Notes under the pieces: generated by a model
Databases searched by the model: none
Seen by the model: only the letters and a program-made list of their open reading frames with translations
What the model was told of the DNA's origin: nothing
From: an uncultured Flavobacteriaceae bacterium
GTDB lineage: Bacteria > Bacteroidota > Bacteroidia > Flavobacteriales > Flavobacteriaceae
DNA length: 64,000 nucleotides
Assembly: GCA_947502975.1 (NCBI GenBank)
Contig: CANNBV010000003.1
Span: 372,001 to 436,000 of the forward strand
Reading direction: 5' to 3'
In this document: in pieces, positions 10,316 through 19,940 of the stretch
Layout: every line of letters begins with the position of its first letter
Position numbering within the stretch: the first letter of the stretch is position 1
Position numbers and translations under genes: made by a program

Positions 10316-11080
10316 GTGAAATATCTGATTCTGTTTTTACTTCCTTTAAGTATTTTTTCTCAAAATATAATAGGAAAGGTTTACGATCATCAAACTACGG
10401 TAAAAGGTATCAAGGTTTATAATTTAAGTAAACAAACCAAAACATATACTGATGGTAGTGGCGAATTCTCTATAGCAGCTTCAGTAAATGACACATTATT
10501 TTTTGAATCTCTATTTCATCATCCTAAACAAATCAAATTACATCAAATAGATTTTGAAGACATAAAAGTTTTTGAATTAAAAAAGATATTAAATGAGCTT
10601 GGAGAAGTATTATTGAGCAATGAAAAAGCTAAGGAATTCAGTGCTATAGAATACACTGATGGAGTTGGACTTCAACTTGCCAATGACATTAAAAACAATC
10701 CGCATCTATATATGCCCAAAGAATCCTATTCTAATGGTGCTAATATATTTGCTTTAATAGGAATGGCTGCAAAACTATTCAAAAGAAAAAATAAGAAGAA
10801 ATATAAACCTATTGAGTACATTGAATACAAACATTTAGATTCTTTATTTAAAAAAGATGATTTTTTCGATTTGAGATTGCTAAATCAAGATTTGATGATT
10901 CCAGAAGAGTATGCACATCTGTTTCTAGATTATTGTGAAACTAAATTCTTAAATAAAAAATTAATTTCTGAAGAAAACAAGGTTGTTTTATTAGATTCTC
11001 TAGTAGAATTCAGTAGAGAGTTTCTGCAAGTAACCCAAGCTTATGAAGTTTCTAAAGATTCGTTACTCATAAAAAATTAA
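10316..11080 (+). CDS. Secreted carboxypeptidase-regulatory-like (CarboxypepD_reg-like) protein, paralog 1
   Basis: Signal peptide then IIGKVYDHQTTVKGIKVYNLSKQTKTYTDGSGEFSI; GTG start; strong similarity to the next ORF. Confidence 0.75.
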   Translation: MKYLILFLLPLSIFSQNIIGKVYDHQTTVKGIKVYNLSKQTKTYTDGSGEFSIAASVNDTLFFESLFHHPKQIKLHQIDFEDIKVFELKKILNELGEVLLSNEKAKEFSAIEYTDGVGLQLANDIKNNPHLYMPKESYSNGANIFALIGMAAKLFKRKNKKKYKPIEYIEYKHLDSLFKKDDFFDLRLLNQDLMIPEEYAHLFLDYCETKFLNKKLISEENKVVLLDSLVEFSREFLQVTQAYEVSKDSLLIKN

Positions 11081-11090
11081 TATGACAACA

Positions 11091-11118
11091 ATTCTTAGTT
11101 TCAAAAGTTATATTTTTA
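11091..11118 (+). repeat. 28-bp intergenic direct repeat copy A (promoter region of paralog 2)
   Basis: ATTCTTAGTTTCAAAAGTTATATTTTTA; 27/28 identical to 11928-11955. Confidence 0.8.
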
Positions 11119-11122
11119 TTGA

Positions 11123-11917
11123 ATGAAGACCCCTTGTTATAATTTACATATAAAATCTCTAGTAAAATACCTGATTCTATTTTTACTACCGACTTGTATA
11201 TTTTCCCAAACCATTACTGGAAAAGTTTACGATAACGAATCTACTGTAAAAGGTATAAAAGTCTATAATATCAGTCAAAAAACATTGACGTATACCAACA
11301 ATGAAGGTGATTTTGCAATTTCGGCAGTCATTAATGATACATTGTTATTCGAATCATTATTTCATCATACTAAAATGGTAAAATTAAAACAAACAGATTT
11401 TGAAGATGTTGCTGTTTTTGAATTAACAAAGTCAGTTAACACATTAGGTGAAGTTCTAATTAGTGATGATGTTGTAGATTTTAATCCATTAGAATATACA
11501 CAAAATGCCGAAAACGCACTGGAAAGAGATATGAAAAATAACATGCAGTTGTATATACCAAAATCATCATACTCTAATGGAATGAATTTTGTGAAAATAG
11601 CGCAAATGATAGGAAAGCTATTTAAAAAGAAAGACAAAGGTAAACCCATTGAATATATTACCCACAAGCATCTAGATTCACTATTCAAAAAAGATGATTT
11701 ATTTAATTTAAAATTGATTAAAGAAGATTTAAATATTCCTGAAAAATATGCGCTTTTATTTTTAGATTATTGTGAAACCAAAAATCTGAATAAAGATTTA
11801 ATTTCTGAAGAAAATAAAGTGATTTTATTAGATTCTATGGTGAATTTCAGCAAAGACTTTTTAAAAATAACTGAAACCTTCGAAGCTTCTAAAGATTCAC
11901 TTTCTTTAAAAAACTAA
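11123..11917 (+). CDS. Secreted carboxypeptidase-regulatory-like protein, paralog 2
   Basis: ITGKVYDNESTVKGIKVYNISQKTLTYTNNEGDFAISAVINDTLLFESLFHH; tandem duplicate of 10316-11080. Confidence 0.75.
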   Translation: MKTPCYNLHIKSLVKYLILFLLPTCIFSQTITGKVYDNESTVKGIKVYNISQKTLTYTNNEGDFAISAVINDTLLFESLFHHTKMVKLKQTDFEDVAVFELTKSVNTLGEVLISDDVVDFNPLEYTQNAENALERDMKNNMQLYIPKSSYSNGMNFVKIAQMIGKLFKKKDKGKPIEYITHKHLDSLFKKDDLFNLKLIKEDLNIPEKYALLFLDYCETKNLNKDLISEENKVILLDSMVNFSKDFLKITETFEASKDSLSLKN

Positions 11918-11927
11918 TATTATACTA

Positions 11928-11955
11928 ATTCTTCGTTTCAAAAGTTATATTTTTA
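11928..11955 (+). repeat. 28-bp intergenic direct repeat copy B (promoter region of the beta-helix lipoprotein)
   Basis: ATTCTTCGTTTCAAAAGTTATATTTTTA. Confidence 0.8.
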
Positions 11956-11975
11956 GCCATAATTATTTTTGCTGA

Positions 11976-13541
11976 ATGAAGAACTACATCTACCCCATAC
12001 TTACGATATGTTTTTTAATGCTTTGGAGCTCCTGTAGAAAAGATTTTGAATTCTCACCAAGCACAGGAAGTCTTGAGTTCTCTAGAGACACTGTGTATTT
12101 AGACACCATTTTCACAAACATCGGCTCTAGTACCTATAATCTTAAAGTATATAACAAAAGTGATGATGATATTTTAATTCCAACCGTAAGATTAGGCTTA
12201 GGTGATGCTTCTCAATACCGCTTGAGTGTAGATGGACTTGCAGGGAAAACTTTTGAAAATATTGAACTACTAGCAAACGACAGTCTATTCATTTTTGTAG
12301 AAACTACTGTCGATATCAATAATTTCCCAAATCCTAACGGAGAATATCTATACACAGACCAAATAGAATTTGATTCTGGTGGGAATTTACAAGAAGTAGA
12401 ATTGGTAACATTGATAAAAGATGCTGTATTTATATATCCAGATAGAGACAATACCACTAAAATTATTGAAACCCTCACACTGAATATTGATGGTGATCAA
12501 GTTGAAACCGAATTGCAAGGTCGAGAACTTCTTGCAGAGGAATTGACCTTAACCAACGAAAAACCTTATGTAATTTATGGTTTTGCAGCTGTTCCTTCAG
12601 GAGAAACACTAACGATTGATCCTGGTGCACGTTTACATTTTCATGAAAATTCTGGAATAATTGTACAATCCGGGGCTTCAATAGCAGTGAATGGGGCATT
12701 TAGTACAGATCAAGAACTACTAGAAAATGAAGTCATTATGGAAGGTGATCGACTGGAACCTAGCTTCTCTAATAGACCAGGGCAATGGGGCACCATTTGG
12801 TTATTAGATGGTAGTTTGAATAACACTTTTAATTATGTAACAATTAAAAATGCTTTAGTTGGCATTCTATGTGATGGTAATGCAGATGCCACCAATGATA
12901 AATTAACAATTACAAACTCTCAAATTTATAGCTCAGGGAGTTTTGGGATTTTAGGACGAAATACTTCTATAAGAGGGGAAAATCTAGTGTTGAATAATGC
13001 TGGACAGTCGACCTTAGCAGTAACATTTGGTGGGAAATATAACTTTACGCACTCAACCATAGCCAATTATTGGGAAAATGGCCCTCGTCCTTTACCTGCA
13101 CTTTTAATTAACAATTTTATTGTTGACGAAGATGAAACAGCTATAGTTACAGATTTGGTTGAAGCTAACTTTAACAACTGTATTATTTATGGTAATGACA
13201 ATCCTGAGTTTCTTTTAGATGAAATTGAAGATGATGCAGTTAGCTTTAACTTTAAATTCACAAATTGTTTAGTGCTATTTGATGATAGAAATAACAACTT
13301 TTCTGGACCTAATTTTGATTTTGAAAATACAGCTTTGTATGAAAATGTAATTTTTAATCAAGATCCTAATTTTAAAGACCCTAGAGAAAACATGTTGATT
13401 ATTGGTGATGATTCTGCAGCTAATGGACAAGGGAATACAACCTTTGCGAGTCAAGTTCCAACCGATATTTTAAATGTAAATAGGACAGCTTCTCCTGATA
13501 TTGGTGCATATCAGCATGTTACGTTTCCTGAAGAGCAATGA
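11976..13541 (+). CDS. Lipoprotein with right-handed parallel beta-helix-like domain
   Basis: Lipobox LWSSCRK; GTIWLLDGSLNNTFNYVTIKNALVGILC...NSQIYSSGSFGILGRN; C-terminal SPDIGAYQ. Confidence 0.75.
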   Translation: MKNYIYPILTICFLMLWSSCRKDFEFSPSTGSLEFSRDTVYLDTIFTNIGSSTYNLKVYNKSDDDILIPTVRLGLGDASQYRLSVDGLAGKTFENIELLANDSLFIFVETTVDINNFPNPNGEYLYTDQIEFDSGGNLQEVELVTLIKDAVFIYPDRDNTTKIIETLTLNIDGDQVETELQGRELLAEELTLTNEKPYVIYGFAAVPSGETLTIDPGARLHFHENSGIIVQSGASIAVNGAFSTDQELLENEVIMEGDRLEPSFSNRPGQWGTIWLLDGSLNNTFNYVTIKNALVGILCDGNADATNDKLTITNSQIYSSGSFGILGRNTSIRGENLVLNNAGQSTLAVTFGGKYNFTHSTIANYWENGPRPLPALLINNFIVDEDETAIVTDLVEANFNNCIIYGNDNPEFLLDEIEDDAVSFNFKFTNCLVLFDDRNNNFSGPNFDFENTALYENVIFNQDPNFKDPRENMLIIGDDSAANGQGNTTFASQVPTDILNVNRTASPDIGAYQHVTFPEEQ

Positions 13542-13542
13542 T

Positions 13543-15825
13543 TTATTTCTTAGGGTTATCTACATCATCTCCATCCCAAATTCGCATTTGAAACCATTTT
13601 CCCGCTGGGTCAGTCCAGAACTTGTCATAAGCAGGAATTCCTAAATGCATAAATCCCATTGCAGCCATATATAGTGCGCCTGTGAAGTTATAGCTGTCTC
13701 TGGATCTTTCCTGTTTTCCAACAATTCCTGCATTTAGCCAACCATTACTATCAAAAGTCCCAGGGGCTTCCATCATGTTTCTAATCACTTTAGTTAAAGC
13801 AGTTCGTGTAGCTCCAGGATTTAAAGATTCTGGTAAACCCCATCTGTATCCCATATAACCTAAATGTTGAAATGTAGCTATACGATATACAGAAGATCTT
13901 CCCATTACTGGAAATGTACCATTAGGAGAAATCAAGTGTTCCTGAATTTCGGCATAACGTATACCATGTTTTATTACTTCACTTAAATACTTTCCTAGAT
14001 CATGTCCTTTTTCATCACAAACTTTTAAAATCTCTAACAACATTGGTTGTATCACATAACTATTGTAATAATCCCAATGAAATTGTGGACCATCTCCATA
14101 AACGCCATCTCCTAAATACCATTGCATATGTTTTCCAACAGCATATGTTATTGGGGCCATTTTGCATTCTCCAGTAAGTTCCCAAATTGCTGCCTCTGTA
14201 ATAGCAGAAAACAATAGCCAGTTGGTATCTATATTCTTTAAGCCGCGATATGATTTTAAAGCGTCTAAAACCTGTTGCTTTTCTTTTTTTGATAATGGTG
14301 ACCAAAGTTGATCCTTAGCTGTAAGTATAGGATAAGCGACAAATGCCGTATGTACTATGTGTTCTTGAATCCGTTTTTCAAACATATAGTCAGGAGATTT
14401 GGGGTTTGTCGCATTCTTTAATCCTTGTACAGCTAGATCTATGTATTTTTTGCGTAATTTACCTTCCTTGGTATCATCTACACCTAATGATAACCATGGT
14501 GCCATCCCTGAGAGTGTTCTACCAAAAGCCTGTAAGCTAGTGGTATGAAATGCGCCATCATTAGTCTCCCAATTTCTACGAGGAATTGAGTTCTTTAAAT
14601 TATTATCGTTTAAGCTATTCAAAACTGGATCTACTAACTTTTGCATAACCGATATTGTATAAGCTCTGTCGGCGGTACCTTTACCAATCTGATTTCCAAT
14701 AACAGATTTATTACCATTTAAGAATTTGTAAATCTCTGTGCCAGCTAATATCATAGCCCCTGCACCGTATGATTCTGTATCGTCAAAACTCACATCGGTT
14801 GGTGAATCCCCAACTTCCTGTACATATCCTAACATACCATTAGGATGAACTGATTCTTTTAAAAAACTCCAAGCTTTGTCAATAATTGGTAAAAAAGTTT
14901 TAGTCTCTAATAAACCATTATTAATACCCCACATCATACCATAAACAAAGAATGCCGTCCCACTTGATTCTTTTTGCGGATGGTTCTCTGCATCAAGTAA
15001 ACTTTGTCCCCAATAACCACCAGCAGTTTGAATACTTGCCAGTTTATACATCATTTCAATAAACTGTTTTTCAAACTTATTCCTTTCTGGATAATCTTTT
15101 GGCATGTAAGTAAGCACCCGTGCTAATCCTCCAATAACCCAACCATTTCCTCTAGACCAAAATATTTTTTCTCCATTTTTAGATCGCTTTTTAAAAAATC
15201 TATCATCTCTAAAGTAAAGACTATCGGTTTTGCTATACAAATAATCTGATGTTTCCCACCAGCGTTCCGTCATAAACTTCATATACTTTGGTTCATTTAA
15301 AACCGTGGCTGCTCTTGCATAGGCTGGTGGTGCCATATATAAAGCGTCACACCAGGTCCACCATTCCCACCAATATTTATTATCAGAAAATGTTACATCG
15401 TTTTTTAATCGTCTACTCATCGGAGCATCCAACAAGTAATTTGATTTATCTATCATGTATTCTTCTCCAGTTAGCTCATATAATTCATAAAAAGTTTGGC
15501 TAATAGCAAACACATTGGCATCATATGGCCTAGCTCTAGGTGTCCAATTCACCTTTTCGCCCATCTCCATTAACATAGTAAAATATTTAGCATCATTGGT
15601 TAATTTGTATTCTGCCATAATTCCGTGGAAAAATGGTGCATAATCCCATGTATTAAATCCTTTACCTGTTGGATTTTCATGCATCCAATTAGTTACTTTA
15701 TCAATTGTCTCTAAAACTTCATTTTTATCAATTTTTAATTTATTTTTTTGTCCAGATATATGGTTTATTGAAAATGCAACTAATAACAGTATTAAAACTT
15801 TAATTAGGTTTATATTTATACTCAT
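13543..15825 (-). CDS. Two-domain secreted enzyme: N-terminal GH105-type unsaturated glucuronyl/rhamnogalacturonyl hydrolase fused to C-terminal DUF2264
   Basis: N-terminal WWEWWTWCDALYMAPPAYARAA, FWSRGNGWVIGGLARVL, SSGTAFFVYGMMWGIN; C-terminal GDGVYGDGPQFHWDYYNSYVIQPMLLEIL, PVMGRSSVYR. Confidence 0.85.
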   Translation of the reverse strand: MSININLIKVLILLLVAFSINHISGQKNKLKIDKNEVLETIDKVTNWMHENPTGKGFNTWDYAPFFHGIMAEYKLTNDAKYFTMLMEMGEKVNWTPRARPYDANVFAISQTFYELYELTGEEYMIDKSNYLLDAPMSRRLKNDVTFSDNKYWWEWWTWCDALYMAPPAYARAATVLNEPKYMKFMTERWWETSDYLYSKTDSLYFRDDRFFKKRSKNGEKIFWSRGNGWVIGGLARVLTYMPKDYPERNKFEKQFIEMMYKLASIQTAGGYWGQSLLDAENHPQKESSGTAFFVYGMMWGINNGLLETKTFLPIIDKAWSFLKESVHPNGMLGYVQEVGDSPTDVSFDDTESYGAGAMILAGTEIYKFLNGNKSVIGNQIGKGTADRAYTISVMQKLVDPVLNSLNDNNLKNSIPRRNWETNDGAFHTTSLQAFGRTLSGMAPWLSLGVDDTKEGKLRKKYIDLAVQGLKNATNPKSPDYMFEKRIQEHIVHTAFVAYPILTAKDQLWSPLSKKEKQQVLDALKSYRGLKNIDTNWLLFSAITEAAIWELTGECKMAPITYAVGKHMQWYLGDGVYGDGPQFHWDYYNSYVIQPMLLEILKVCDEKGHDLGKYLSEVIKHGIRYAEIQEHLISPNGTFPVMGRSSVYRIATFQHLGYMGYRWGLPESLNPGATRTALTKVIRNMMEAPGTFDSNGWLNAGIVGKQERSRDSYNFTGALYMAAMGFMHLGIPAYDKFWTDPAGKWFQMRIWDGDDVDNPKK

Positions 15826-15947
15826 AATTAAGAATTTTGTTTTTTATTTATTATCAAATTTAAAACATCAACTAATTAAAAAATAGTTAATAACATGAAT
15901 ATCAGACAATAAATACCTGTTTTTCAGTGTTTTAAAATTCAAGTTAT

Positions 15948-15955
15948 TAACTTTG
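15948..15955 (+). promoter_or_regulatory. -7 promoter element for the membrane winged-helix regulator
   Basis: TAACTTTG matches TAnnTTTG, 26 nt upstream of ATG 15981; overlaps a 9-bp inverted-repeat arm. Confidence 0.45.
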
Positions 15956-15980
15956 TTAATTAAGATTAAGCCGCAGTAAT

Positions 15981-17117
15981 ATGACGAATGATGTCATTCA
16001 GAAACTATTAAAAAGTAAAACTTTAAAGAATAAAGAAGTTTTAAAATCAGTATTGCTATATATGTTTGAAAGTGAATCTAAAAAAAAAAGAATCACAGAA
16101 CAAAGTATAGCACTAGATGTATTTAAAAGAAAAGATTTTGATGGAACAGATGACACTATAGTAAGAGTGAATGTATTCAAACTTCGTCAAGCACTTGAAA
16201 AATATTATTTAGAAGAAGGTAAAACAGATACAATAAAAGTAGAAATTCCCAAAGGGTCATATAGTCTTAAATTCAGAGAAAATTCTGATGGTATACTCTT
16301 AAAAACTGTAAAGAACAATTCAAAATTAGTTTTTATTCAAAGTTCTGTTTTAACTTCATCATTGATTTTAGGTTTAGCTTTATTTTATGTCTTTAATAAT
16401 AAACAGTCTGTAATATGGGATAGTTTCAATAATAAATTACCAACTAAGGTTATTCTTTGTCAACCACATTTTCAAAAATACGAGCATAAACTAGATAGTC
16501 GTGTTTTGGTTGTTAGGGAAATGGGGATTAACTCTGCCAAAGACGATAGTATTACACAGAGTATTTTCCCTTCTGATCAATTTAATCATCCCGATTTAGA
16601 ATTCTCCTATTTTATGCCTACCAATGTATATCCCTTACCACACATCTTCAAGGGATTAAATCAATCTGACGTAAAAGATATTGATATATTTTCCCTGCAG
16701 GAATATTCTAGTAAAGAATTAAATAATACTAATACTGTATTTGTTGGATCTTTTAAATCTATGGGATATACAGCAGACTTGCTAGATAGAACTTCAATTA
16801 AAATTAGAGAAAATCCTTTACAAATAATTTTGCATGATTCAATTAACCTCATTCCTGAAAACCTTCCTCAAGATAAATTTACAGACTATGCTTTAGCAGT
16901 AAAATACAAGGGTGAAAGTGATAATTATATTATGTTATTTTCATCACTATATTCAACAGGTATAACAAGTATTGTTAAAAAATTAAACGACAAAAGATTT
17001 TTAACTGAACTTGAAAAAATTAACAAAATACCTGAACAATTTGAATTAATTCTTAAAGTTGAAGGGGTTAATTATTCTAGTCTTAATTTTGAAATAGTCC
17101 ATTTTAATAAACTTTAG
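15981..17117 (+). CDS. Membrane-anchored winged-helix transcriptional regulator
   Basis: N-terminal ITEQSIALDVFKRKDFDGTDDTIVRVNVFKLRQALEKYY...IPKGSYSLKF; one TM (LVFIQSSVLTSSLILGLALFYVF); C-terminal about 240 aa. Confidence 0.6.
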   Translation: MTNDVIQKLLKSKTLKNKEVLKSVLLYMFESESKKKRITEQSIALDVFKRKDFDGTDDTIVRVNVFKLRQALEKYYLEEGKTDTIKVEIPKGSYSLKFRENSDGILLKTVKNNSKLVFIQSSVLTSSLILGLALFYVFNNKQSVIWDSFNNKLPTKVILCQPHFQKYEHKLDSRVLVVREMGINSAKDDSITQSIFPSDQFNHPDLEFSYFMPTNVYPLPHIFKGLNQSDVKDIDIFSLQEYSSKELNNTNTVFVGSFKSMGYTADLLDRTSIKIRENPLQIILHDSINLIPENLPQDKFTDYALAVKYKGESDNYIMLFSSLYSTGITSIVKKLNDKRFLTELEKINKIPEQFELILKVEGVNYSSLNFEIVHFNKL

Positions 17118-17123
17118 CAATAA

Positions 17124-18026
17124 CTACTCACGCTCCAACTGTGCCTTATAAACATCCAAATTAGCCTTAGTCTCATCATCCAATTCTGGTTCTTTAATAT
17201 CATCATATTGTTTTAATACATCTAGTACTATTTTGGCAACTATGTATCTTGCACTTGGCTTGTCATCTGCAGGAATTGCATACCATGGTGCGTATGGCTT
17301 AGATGTTCTATTTATTGCCTCTTCATAACACGCCTGATATTTATCCCATAGCTTACGCTCCTTTAAATCGCCTGCAGAAAATTTCCAATTTTTCTCTTGT
17401 TTGTTTAAACGCCTCAATAGTCTATTCTTTTGTTCGTCTTTGGAAAGGTTTAAAAAGAATTTAAAGATAAGCGTTCCGTTTTCAGCTACATGTTTTTCAA
17501 AATTATTAATTTGTTCAAAACGAGCATCCCAAAAGGCATCATTCACATCAGCGACCGAATCTACTCCAGGAATATTTTCTCCCATAATATATCCAGGGTG
17601 TACTCTGGTTACCAATACATTTTCATAATGTGTTCTGTTAAAGACGCCAAACTTACCTCTAGCTGGAAGCGCAATATAGTGTCGCCATAAATAGTCATGT
17701 TTTAGCTCTAATTCTGTAGGTACTTTAAAGCTATGTACTTCTACTCCTCTTGCATTAAAATCTTTAAACACTTCTCTTATTAAACTATCTTTTCCTGCAG
17801 TATCCATGCCCTGTAGGCATATTAAAACTGCATACTTTCCGTGAGCATATAAAGTGTCTTGTAATTCACCTAACTCCCTCCTTGTTGATTTAAGTTTTTT
17901 CTTTGCATCTTCAATCACTACTTTAGTTTGGGTGTCTTTTAAAGCTATTGTTTCTGTTACTTTATACTCACTCATAAATATTGGTTTTAATATTTTATAA
18001 ATATAATAAAACAATAATTTCGACAA
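17124..18026 (-). CDS. PPK2-family polyphosphate:nucleotide phosphotransferase
   Basis: VLICLQGMDTAGKDSLIREVFKDFNARGVEVHSFKVPT, DYLWRHYIALPARGKFGVFNRTHYENVLVTRVHP. Confidence 0.93.
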   Translation of the reverse strand: MSKLLFYYIYKILKPIFMSEYKVTETIALKDTQTKVVIEDAKKKLKSTRRELGELQDTLYAHGKYAVLICLQGMDTAGKDSLIREVFKDFNARGVEVHSFKVPTELELKHDYLWRHYIALPARGKFGVFNRTHYENVLVTRVHPGYIMGENIPGVDSVADVNDAFWDARFEQINNFEKHVAENGTLIFKFFLNLSKDEQKNRLLRRLNKQEKNWKFSAGDLKERKLWDKYQACYEEAINRTSKPYAPWYAIPADDKPSARYIVAKIVLDVLKQYDDIKEPELDDETKANLDVYKAQLERE

Positions 18027-18093
18027 ACGGTTAAATCATCAAATATGTTTTTTATACATTTACCTCACCTACTTATAACCAACCCCAAATAAT

Positions 18094-18738
18094 ATGAAAA
18101 AAATCTACTTTTTTTTATTTGCACTACTTAGTGTTTCTCATTTTTATGCTCAAAACTTTTGCGAAGACGCAGATTCCTACCTTGTATATGCCTTTTCGAA
18201 TGCTAAACGCTCCTTCGAATCTAATAATATACAGCATGTAAAACACTATTCTGAAAAGTCTTTAAAATCTCTAGAAAAAGCTAAATTTAATTTGAAGAAA
18301 TGTGGAGATAACACTTCTTATGAATTAGCGTATGACGGTATAGAAATTTTAGAAAAAGTTGAATATCAAGACAAATATGAAGAAGCTGTGTTTTTTGCAA
18401 AAAAGGCTAAAGGTATTATAGAAAATTGTATGGATGCACTTAGCAATTATACGTATGCAGAAACAAGTGACGACGATTCGGAAATAACGAAACAACAAAT
18501 AGAAACAGCTAATATTGAAAAGCGAAAAATAATCAACACATACGAAGAGATACTTTTATCAAATATCAATAGCTTCAATGAAATTTTAAAACGATGTGGA
18601 AGCACATCTATACTTGAATCTGAAAATATTGATAAAGATAAACTGGAAGATAAAAGTGCTGTAGAAATTAAAACGTATTATATGGAACGTATAACAGAAT
18701 TAACCAATTCTTATTTGACTGAACTTAAAAATATTTAA
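18094..18738 (+). CDS. Secreted hypothetical helical protein
   Basis: Signal peptide MKKIYFFLFALLSVSHFYAQ; 214-aa ORF between terminator-bounded neighbours. Confidence 0.6.
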   Translation: MKKIYFFLFALLSVSHFYAQNFCEDADSYLVYAFSNAKRSFESNNIQHVKHYSEKSLKSLEKAKFNLKKCGDNTSYELAYDGIEILEKVEYQDKYEEAVFFAKKAKGIIENCMDALSNYTYAETSDDDSEITKQQIETANIEKRKIINTYEEILLSNINSFNEILKRCGSTSILESENIDKDKLEDKSAVEIKTYYMERITELTNSYLTELKNI

Positions 18739-18741
18739 AAT

Positions 18742-18768
18742 AAAAAAGCGATGTTACACATCGCTTTT
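18742..18768. terminator. Bidirectional terminator between convergent genes
   Basis: AAAAAAGCGATGT-TAC-ACATCGCTTTTT. Confidence 0.85.
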
Positions 18769-18773
18769 TAAGT

Positions 18774-19937
18774 TTATTTTGAAGCAAATAGCTTTACGTC
18801 TTCTTCGCTAACTTCTGCGCTTCCCAAAATAATGAGACGCTCAATCACATTACGTAATTCTCGAATATTTCCTGTCCAATCATAATCTTGTAATAATTTG
18901 ATGGCTTTATCAGAAAAACTCTTTTGCGCAGTTCCTTGCTCATCGGCAATCTTCTTAGCAAAATGATTCACCAATAACGGAATATCATCACGTCTCTCAT
19001 TCAATGCGGGTACTTTAATTAAAATAACTGCAAGTCTATGGTATAAATCCTCACGAAACTTACCATCTTCAATTTCTTTTTTAAGGTTTTTATTGGTAGC
19101 AGCTACTACCCTTACATTCACCTTAATATCCTTATCACTACCAACGCGCTGAATTCTACTTTCCTGCAGTGCACGCAAAACTTTTGCTTGTGCAGACAAA
19201 CTCATATCTCCTATTTCATCTAAAAAAATTGTACCACCATTAGCTGCTTCAAACTTACCTGCTCTGTCTTTATTGGCACTAGTAAACGCACCCTTTACAT
19301 GCCCAAACAACTCACTCTCAATAAGTTCACTTGGTATAGCAGCACAATTTACTTCTATCATTGGACCTTTAACACGATCACTTTTTTCATGTAACCAATG
19401 CGCAACTAATTCTTTTCCTGTTCCGTTAGGACCAGTAATTAGTACTCTAGCATCTGTGGGCGCTACCTTATCAATCATGTCCTTAATTCGAGAGATAGAA
19501 TCACTCTCTCCTATCATTTCGTATTTTTTACTTACCTTCTTTTTAAGAATTTTGTTTTCTACAACAAGTTCTTTTCTATCTAAGGCAATTCTAACGGTAT
19601 TTAATAATCTATTTAAATCTGGCGGTTTAGAGATATAATCAAAAGCACCTAAACGCATGGTATTTACCGCGGTATCCAAATCACCATGACCAGATATCAT
19701 AACCACAGGAATTTCTGGTTTTATCTTTCTAGTAGCTTCTAATACTTCAACACCATCCATTTTTGGCATTTTAATATCACAAAGCACTAAATCGTAATCG
19801 TCTTTTTTAATTTTCCCCATTCCGGCTAAACCATCTTCAGCTTCTTCAACTTCGTATGTATCACTTTCCTCTGAAAGAATTTTAACTAATACACGCCTAA
19901 TAGCGGCTTCATCTTCAATAATCAATATTTTTGGCAT
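18774..19937 (-). CDS. Sigma-54-dependent NtrC/AtoC-family response regulator
   Basis: Receiver MPKILIIEDEAAIRRVL...DLVLCDIKMPKMDG; AAA+ GPNGTGKELVAHWLHEKS, GAFTSANKDRAGKFEAANGGTIFLDEIGDM. Confidence 0.95.
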   Translation of the reverse strand: MPKILIIEDEAAIRRVLVKILSEESDTYEVEEAEDGLAGMGKIKKDDYDLVLCDIKMPKMDGVEVLEATRKIKPEIPVVMISGHGDLDTAVNTMRLGAFDYISKPPDLNRLLNTVRIALDRKELVVENKILKKKVSKKYEMIGESDSISRIKDMIDKVAPTDARVLITGPNGTGKELVAHWLHEKSDRVKGPMIEVNCAAIPSELIESELFGHVKGAFTSANKDRAGKFEAANGGTIFLDEIGDMSLSAQAKVLRALQESRIQRVGSDKDIKVNVRVVAATNKNLKKEIEDGKFREDLYHRLAVILIKVPALNERRDDIPLLVNHFAKKIADEQGTAQKSFSDKAIKLLQDYDWTGNIRELRNVIERLIILGSAEVSEEDVKLFASK

Positions 19938-19940
19938 ACT

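Noticed and set aside
11365-11688. 107-aa minus-strand ORF
   Set aside because: Antisense to paralog 2; not needed to explain the region
19273-19638. 121-aa plus-strand ORF
   Set aside because: Antisense to the NtrC AAA+ domain; reverse-frame artefact
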